Of a stretch of DNA of 11,219 nt, positions 7,458 to 11,219 are shown in pieces (the stretch's first letter is position 1; each line of letters opens with the position of its first letter). A program made the translations under genes and the position numbers. The stretch is from Cyanobacteriota bacterium (GTDB lineage Bacteria > Cyanobacteriota > Cyanobacteriia > Leptolyngbyales > Leptolyngbyaceae): assembly GCA_027482985.1 (NCBI GenBank), contig JAIXVO010000740.1, forward strand, positions 1 to 11,219, given 5' to 3'. The notes under the pieces are model-generated. The model was not told the origin of the DNA. It saw only the letters and a list, made by a program, of their open reading frames with translations, and ran no database searches.

Positions 7458-8837
7458 TTATTTGCCAATACAAAATCGGCTAAACACTTGATCCAGGACA
7501 GACTCCGTTACCTCTTCGCCGAGTACTTGTCCGAGTGATTGAATCGCGCTCCGCAGGTCGATTGTCCAGAAATCTAAGGGCAGTTGATTGGCGATGGTGA
7601 GTTGGACTTGTTGCAATGACTGGTTGGCTTGAGTCAGCGCCGATGCTTGACGTTGATTAATGGCCAGATCTAAGTTAGCGGCTTGCAACTGCCCCGCCTG
7701 GATCGTTTGTAGGATTGCATCTTCTAGCGCCTTGATGCCCTGACTGTGGGCGGCGGCTGTAGTGACAAAGGCTTGAGCCTCCAGATTTGGTCGGAGAGAC
7801 TTTACCGTTTCTCCGACCAAATCTATTTTGTTGGCAATGATGATCAGGGGGCGATCGCACACCTGGTCATAAATCTCTTGATCAGCCTCCGTCCAACCCA
7901 CCGCCGCATCCATCGTCAGCAGCACCAGATCCGCCTGTTGTGCCGCCGCTCGCGATCGCTCTACGCCAATTTGCTCCACCACATCCTCGGTCGCACGAAT
8001 CCCTGCGGTATCGAGCACCTGCACTGGAATGCCACCCACCACTAGGTTCGATTCCACCACATCCCGCGTGGTGCCAGGCAGGGGCGTAACAATCGCGCGA
8101 TCGCTGCGACTCCAGGCATTCAGCAAACTGGATTTGCCCACATTCGGACGACCCACGATCGCCACCTTTAACCCAGTGCGAATCAGTTCGCCGCGATCAG
8201 CAGTTGCCAGAATTTGCGTCACTGTCGTTTGCATCGTTTGCAAGCGAACCGTGATGGCGGTTTCATCTAAAGGTGGTAAATCTTCTTCAAAATCAATCCG
8301 GGCTTCGATTTCTGCCAGAATGTCGATGCAATCTGACCGCAATTGCCGAATCGGTTGCGCCAGTTTGCCTTGCAATCCCGCCAGGGCGAAATGTGCCGCC
8401 TGGGGCGATCGCGCTCCCACTAAATCGGCCACACTTTCCGCCTGCGTTAAATCCAACCGCCCATTCAAGAAGGCTCTTAGGGTAAATTCTCCTGGTTCAG
8501 CCAGTCGCGCTCCCGCCGCAATACAAAGTTGTAACACTTGCTGCACCGCCATCATGCCCCCATGACAGTGGAACTCCACTACATCTTCCCGCGTGTAGGA
8601 GCGGGGAGCCAACATCAGCAGGAGTAAGCCTTCATCCACCCACTGTCCCGTTTCCGGCTGGCGCACCTGCCCATACAGAATGCGATGGCTCATCCATGCG
8701 GGTCGCCCAGCCGGATGAAAAATTTTTTGCGCGATCGCGACCGCCTGACTACCCGACACTCGCACAATGCCCACACTGCCTTGCTCTGGCACGATGGCCG
8801 TGGCGATCGCCGCGATCGTCTCTCCCTGGTTCGACAT
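7458..8837 (-). CDS. mnmE: tRNA uridine-5-carboxymethylaminomethyl modification GTPase MnmE
   Basis: A 459-residue GTPase that works with MnmG to modify the wobble uridine (U34) of certain tRNAs, using a folate-bound one-carbon unit. The N-terminal folate-binding domain starts with [20 protein letters not shown] and includes EFHCHGG. The inserted G domain shows GRPNVGKSS (about 229-237), the TTRD switch (256-259), DTAGI (276-280) and NKID (336-339). The protein ends with the required CIGK, whose Cys is catalytically important. Start choice: ATG at 8837 gives the family N-terminus but has a GAGG only two bases away. An in-frame TTG at 8855 would add six residues (MHPGED) and has GGAG at a better eight-base spacing. 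Both are possible; the ATG is taken on family grounds. It is divergent from the small ORF at 8932. Confidence 0.96.
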   Translation of the reverse strand: MSNQGETIAAIATAIVPEQGSVGIVRVSGSQAVAIAQKIFHPAGRPAWMSHRILYGQVRQPETGQWVDEGLLLLMLAPRSYTREDVVEFHCHGGMMAVQQVLQLCIAAGARLAEPGEFTLRAFLNGRLDLTQAESVADLVGARSPQAAHFALAGLQGKLAQPIRQLRSDCIDILAEIEARIDFEEDLPPLDETAITVRLQTMQTTVTQILATADRGELIRTGLKVAIVGRPNVGKSSLLNAWSRSDRAIVTPLPGTTRDVVESNLVVGGIPVQVLDTAGIRATEDVVEQIGVERSRAAAQQADLVLLTMDAAVGWTEADQEIYDQVCDRPLIIIANKIDLVGETVKSLRPNLEAQAFVTTAAAHSQGIKALEDAILQTIQAGQLQAANLDLAINQRQASALTQANQSLQQVQLTIANQLPLDFWTIDLRSAIQSLGQVLGEEVTESVLDQVFSRFCIGK

Positions 8838-8883
8838 ATCCTCACCCGGATGCAATTGAATAACTCCATTAGAACAGTCCGTT

Positions 8884-8919
8884 AACTCAGTAGCAATTTC
8901 ATTCGCAAGAGACTGAGTT
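8884..8919. promoter_or_regulatory. Inverted repeat between divergent mnmE and the small ORF
   Basis: AACTCAGT at 8884-8891 is matched by ACTGAGTT at 8912-8919, giving perfect 8-base arms around a 20-base spacer. It lies in the divergent intergenic region between mnmE and the small ORF at 8932. The layout fits a dimeric regulator site or an RNA hairpin at the 5' end of either transcript. No T-run follows on either strand. Confidence 0.35.
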
Positions 8920-8931
8920 CAGCAAACGGTT

Positions 8932-9171
8932 ATGGAATCGAAGACATTGGCAGTTTTTGATAGCACCCTCTGGTTCATCCGCGTCGGCGTTGCGATCGCC
9001 CTCTTTGCCGGCACCCTGGCGGGAACCGCCTTTGGTCAATCCGACACCCCCTACCCACACCTGACAGCAGCCACCCCGCTCAAAGTGCAATTAGTCCGCA
9101 AGCTCCCGGATCGGAAAGGCCGGAGAATTGCGATCGGAGGAGAACAGGCTGGGGTCGTGGGGAATGAGTAG
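8932..9171 (+). CDS. Small putative exported protein, possibly a truncated remnant
   Basis: A 79-residue ORF of unknown function. Residues 15-35 form a hydrophobic stretch after an Arg (FIRVGVAIALFAGTLAGTAF), followed by GQSDTPYPHL, which looks like a signal peptide with cleavage near residues 34-36. The rest is short and basic (VQLVRKLPDRKGRRIAIGG). The start ATG at 8932 has no clear ribosome binding site. The stop at 9169-9171 falls exactly where the purine-rich repeat arm begins, so the original gene may have been longer and cut by the repeat. It overlaps a minus-strand ORF (9431-9051) whose predicted protein is mere low-complexity sequence and is not accepted. It may equally be a chance ORF. 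Confidence 0.35.
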   Translation: MESKTLAVFDSTLWFIRVGVAIALFAGTLAGTAFGQSDTPYPHLTAATPLKVQLVRKLPDRKGRRIAIGGEQAGVVGNE

Positions 9172-9182
9172 GAGGAGGAAGA

Positions 9183-9209
9183 GGGAGGGAGGGAAAGGGA
9201 GGGGAAGGG
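9183..9209 (+). other. G-quadruplex-capable tract
   Basis: Within the purine arm six runs of three or four G are separated by one to three A (G-runs at 9183, 9187, 9191, 9197, 9201 and 9207). This meets the usual sequence rule for a compact G-quadruplex. The pyrimidine arm offers a similar pattern on the opposite strand. Folding in the cell is not shown. Confidence 0.5.
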
Positions 9210-9253
9210 AGAGAGAGAGGGGAAGGGAGAGAAGTCAGGAGTCAGAAGGGCCA

Positions 9254-9396
9254 TTGTAGAGACGCGCCGCTGGCACGTCTCCAGGCGAATCGAGGAACAG
9301 CGATCGCCATTAGGGTTAGCGCCAAATTTGTAGACACGCGCCGCTGGCACGTCTCCAGGTGGACAGAGGAAAAGCGATCGCCATTGAAGGTTAAGC
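9254..9396. repeat. Two tandem ~74-base units with internal hairpin and HIP1 site
   Basis: Copy one spans about 9254-9327 and copy two about 9328-9396; equivalent bases are 74 apart. Shared blocks are CGCGCCGCTGGCACGTCTCC, then after a variable spacer GCGATCGCCATT, then GGTTA. The first unit contains an imperfect palindrome at 9259-9281 (GAGACG ... CGTCTC with an inner GCC/GGC pair). In the second unit one base of the left arm is changed (GACACG), breaking one pair. Similar GTAGAGACGCGCC...GGCACGTCTC hairpins are known as dispersed repeats in filamentous cyanobacteria. Confidence 0.75.
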
Positions 9397-9458
9397 AAAG
9401 GACGAAGGGCAGTAGGAAACCATCTTTTCATAACGAGATGGCACAGTTTCCACTCAAC

Positions 9459-9493
9459 CTGACTCCTGACTCCTGACTCCTGTCTCCTGTCTC
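9459..9493. repeat. Five tandem heptamers (CTGACTC / CTGTCTC)
   Basis: Three copies of CTGACTC are followed by two of CTGTCTC, without gaps, at the inner edge of the pyrimidine arm. Two inverted heptamers (AAGTCAG, GAGTCAG at 9232-9245) occur at the inner edge of the purine arm. They resemble the short tandemly repeated repetitive (STRR) sequences with seven-base periods described in filamentous cyanobacteria. Confidence 0.85.
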
Positions 9494-9551
9494 CTTCCTT
9501 CCTCTCCCTTCCCCTCCCTCCTTCTCCCTTTCCCTGCCTCCTTCTCCCTCT

Positions 9552-10133
9552 CTATCTCTGCTCTGCCGGAGGACTGGGATTCAACGGACTGATCGTTGCA
9601 CCAGGGATGGGTGTGTTAAAGGGGGCGAAGGGATCGAAAGCAGGCGAGGGAGTAGGGACAGGATTGATGCCGGGGGAGGGGATGGCACCGGGGGAGGGAG
9701 TGGTGGTGGGGAGAGTCGCCAGCGCCACGCGATCGCCCCCCACAGAGCGCATTAAGTCCACCACCTGAATCACATCGTTGTAGAACGCGCTGGGAGAAGC
9801 ATTCAGCACCAGCAGCCCGTTGGGATTTTTGGCAATGTAAGCCTGCAAAGTCTGGAACAGTTGGGGGCGATCGACGGGTTGCTTATCGACATAGAGTTGC
9901 CCGGTGGGGGCGATCGTCACCACTAGCATTTCGCGAAAGCGGTTATCGCCCATGCCAGGAATCGACAAAGAGGTGCCTGTGCTGGCTTTGGGCAACTGAA
10001 CACTGATGGCTTGCTGACGGGTAAATTGCAGAGCGGCCAGGATGAAAAATGTCAGGATGCAAAAAATCACATCAATCAGCGGCACAATCTGAATTTGCAC
10101 ATCTTCAGAGGGGAGATCGTGATGAACTTTCAT
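9552..10133 (-). CDS. ExbD/TolR-family biopolymer transport protein
   Basis: A 193-residue protein with one N-terminal membrane helix (about 16-36) carrying the essential aspartate of the family at residue 21 (VPLIDVIFCILTFF). A periplasmic domain of about 100 residues follows (VTIAPTGQLYVDKQPVDRP, YNDVIQVVDLMRSVGGDRVA). With its ExbB partner it uses the proton gradient to drive outer-membrane import (TonB type) or envelope upkeep (Tol type). No TonB or Tol gene is in view, so the exact system is open. The last 50 or so residues (about 142-193) are Pro/Ser/Gly-rich and low in complexity, unusual for ExbD. ATG at 10133 is preferred over a start at 10190, whose 19 extra residues are Pro-rich and precede the normal MKVHHDLPSED start. 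Its stop touches the GA/CT repeat. Confidence 0.88.
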   Translation of the reverse strand: MKVHHDLPSEDVQIQIVPLIDVIFCILTFFILAALQFTRQQAISVQLPKASTGTSLSIPGMGDNRFREMLVVTIAPTGQLYVDKQPVDRPQLFQTLQAYIAKNPNGLLVLNASPSAFYNDVIQVVDLMRSVGGDRVALATLPTTTPSPGAIPSPGINPVPTPSPAFDPFAPFNTPIPGATISPLNPSPPAEQR

Positions 10134-10234
10134 AGGAAAAAGGGAAGTAGGGGTAGGCGGCAGCGGCGGGTACCACTGAGTACTGGTCAACCTAGCAGTG
10201 CAGACACAAGCATCATTAAGCTGGATGTCTTGAT

Positions 10235-10945
10235 CTAAGTGTTTGGGGTCGATGTGGCTTCAGGGGCATTGGACAACGGCACCGCAGATGGATTGAGTGA
10301 TGCCGAACCATGAGCGTGATCCTGTGCCCAGCGTTGACGGTAGAGCAGTTCCAGTTCATTACCCGCTTTGCGAAAAATTTTGACTTGATTGAAGAGGAAC
10401 GCTTGAAACGTCCGATAGAACACTAAAGCCAGGATCGCTACCACCAATCCTGCCGCAGTACTGATCAGGGCTTCGCCAATCCCCCCCGTAACGGCACCTG
10501 TCGATTCGCCACCGATGTCGCCAATGCGGAGTTCGCGCAGGGTGATGATCAAGCCGATGACAGTACCGAGCAACCCTAACAACGGTGCCAGGGCAATCAC
10601 AGCTTCCAAAATTTTGTCACCCCGCCGCATCCCAGCTAATTCTTCGTCGGCGGAGGTTTCCAGCGCGAGGCGAAACAGCTCCGGATCGACCTCTTTCAGT
10701 TGCAGAGGGCTGTAAAGAAAGCGTCCGATCGGCTGATCGTAGGCTTGGCGGGCAACTTCGGTGGCAGTCACCCAATCATTGCGCCGCACCGTATCCAGCA
10801 CCCGATTGACGGTTTCTCGCTCTTTGGTCAGCACGCCGAACCAAAACCACGATCGCTCAAAAATTGCCGTCAACGCCAGAATTGAGAGCAGGAGTAGGGG
10901 CACCATCGTAGGGCCACCTTTTTGAAAGAGTTCCGCAACGTTCAC
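10235..10945 (-). CDS. ExbB/TolQ/MotA-family proton channel protein
   Basis: A 236-residue membrane protein with three helices (about 12-34, 112-134 and 155-178) and a large cytoplasmic stretch between the first two, the ExbB/TolQ plan. The family signatures are APLLGLLGTVIGLI (120-133) and GGIGEALISTAAGLVVAI (154-171). With ExbD it forms the proton-driven motor in the inner membrane. The start is a GTG at 10945 supported by GAGGAGA six bases upstream; no closer alternative is needed. The C-terminal tail (about 210-236) is Ser/Pro/Ala-rich and probably disordered. It is separated from exbD by 101 bases with no terminator seen, so the two are likely one operon. Confidence 0.92.
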   Translation of the reverse strand: MNVAELFQKGGPTMVPLLLLSILALTAIFERSWFWFGVLTKERETVNRVLDTVRRNDWVTATEVARQAYDQPIGRFLYSPLQLKEVDPELFRLALETSADEELAGMRRGDKILEAVIALAPLLGLLGTVIGLIITLRELRIGDIGGESTGAVTGGIGEALISTAAGLVVAILALVFYRTFQAFLFNQVKIFRKAGNELELLYRQRWAQDHAHGSASLNPSAVPLSNAPEATSTPNT

Positions 10946-11219
10946 CGATTTCTCCTCATCTCTGTTGCAACGCCAGATTAATTTTAGAGAGTTCGCGCCG
11001 CTTTCAACCGAAACCGGATGAATTTTCAGAGAGACAGCCGAGCGCAGACAAGAGGAGACAGCCTTTGCCTCACGGCCAATGCGATCGCCTACATCCCTCC
11101 TTAACCGGCTGAATCAAGTATTCCACCCCAAATGTTGCGAAATCTTAAGAAGTGTTATGAGTAACGAGATACGGTAGCGTCTTCTCAGAATCTAAGCAAG
11201 AATCTAAAGAAATTTTTAA
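10946..11219. other. Upstream region of exbBD with repeats and a weak promoter candidate
   Basis: No gene was seen in these 274 bases. Near exbB, the minus strand has TTGAAA (11007-11002) and TAAAAT (10986-10981) 15 bases apart, a short-spaced promoter candidate. Farther out are two direct repeats AGAATCTAA (11187-11195 and 11199-11207, 12-base period), a related AATCTTAAGA (11141-11150), and an inverted GTTA-TGAG-TAAC (11154-11165). They may be regulator sites. One HIP1 octamer lies at 11081-11088. Confidence 0.4.
10951..10957 (-). promoter_or_regulatory. Ribosome binding site deciding the GTG start of exbB
   Basis: GAGGAGA on the minus strand lies about six bases before the GTG at 10945. 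It is the strongest Shine-Dalgarno sequence in the window and fixes the non-ATG start. Confidence 0.8.

Larger units (their letters stand above)
9166..9551. repeat. GA-rich / CT-rich inverted structure with internal tandem repeat
   Basis: A gene-free stretch of about 380 bases. The left arm (about 9166-9245) is almost pure purine on the plus strand; the right arm (about 9459-9551) is almost pure pyrimidine. The arms are inverted copies in part: AGGGAGGGGAAGGGAGAG at 9196-9213 has its exact complement at 9502-9519, and AGTCAGGAGTCAG at 9233-9245 has its complement at 9459-9471. The 213 bases between the arms hold two tandem ~74-base units. A transcript through it could form a long stem. It lies just past the exbD stop (9552), so it may serve as a 3' structure of the exbBD message. 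No transposase or target-site duplication is visible. It could be a non-autonomous repeat or a product of slippage in low-complexity DNA. Confidence 0.7.

Noticed and set aside
8029..8565. Plus-strand ORF of 178 residues inside mnmE
   Set aside because: It lies wholly antisense to a clearly conserved GTPase gene and its sequence shows no domain; a frame shadow.
9254..9396. Possible CRISPR-like repeats
   Set aside because: Only two adjacent copies, about 74 bases long with hairpins and no spacers of regular size; no cas genes in the window.
9051..9431. Minus-strand ORF of 126 residues across the repeat region
   Set aside because: Its protein is mostly translated purine/pyrimidine repeat (Ser/Pro/Phe-rich low complexity) and it overlaps the tandem units; no start signal and no family resemblance.
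9166..9551. Insertion sequence or MITE with terminal inverted repeats
   Set aside because: No transposase frame and no target-site duplication visible; arms are low-complexity and only partly matched, so it is kept as a repeat structure and not called a mobile element.
11089..11102. Minus-strand AAGGAGGG followed by ATG TAG (start-stop)
   Set aside because: The spacing between the purine-rich run and the ATG is too short for good initiation and the minimal frame encodes nothing; likely chance.

Overview
The window looks like chromosomal DNA of a cyanobacterium, probably a filamentous one of the Leptolyngbya/Oscillatoria type. The exact genus cannot be fixed from sequence alone. Three things support this. 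The octamer GCGATCGC (HIP1) occurs at least 17 times in 11.2 kb. There is a cyanobacterial-type ndhA-ndhI-ndhG-ndhE block. The accessory repeats (gagtcag heptads, and gagacg...cgtctc hairpins with GA-rich flanks) resemble those of filamentous cyanobacterial intergenic regions. Nearly all genes lie on the minus strand.

Reading along the minus strand from right to left: an ExbB/TolQ-like and an ExbD/TolR-like gene (10945-9552) form an energy-transducing inner-membrane pair. Next is a 380-base gene-free stretch (9172-9551). It holds a purine-rich arm and an inverted pyrimidine-rich arm, flanking two tandem copies of a ~74-base unit. A short plus-strand ORF with a signal-peptide-like start (8932-9171) runs up to the edge of this structure. 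The tRNA-modification GTPase MnmE follows (8837-7458). Converging on it is a plus-strand gene of unknown function (6968-7375), with an Arg/Ser-rich tail in front of a compact domain. Citrate synthase (6670-5534) is divergent from that gene.

Downstream of citrate synthase is a tight operon for membrane and connecting subunits of NDH-1: ndhA, ndhI, ndhG and ndhE (5268-2506). A perfect 13-bp terminator hairpin separates it from NAD kinase (2416-1496). An ABA4-like membrane protein (1427-933) follows, then the N-terminal part of a membrane-anchored PAS sensor that runs off the left edge (747-1).

Functionally, the centre of the window links carbon entry into the TCA branch (citrate synthase), the NDH-1 complex used for respiration and cyclic electron flow, and NADP supply (NAD kinase). 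A GTA-N8-TAC motif upstream of citrate synthase suggests, but does not prove, control by the nitrogen/2-oxoglutarate regulator NtcA. No complete mobile element, CRISPR array, tRNA or rRNA was recognised. The least explained parts are the GA/CT inverted structure beside exbD and the 135-residue unknown protein.
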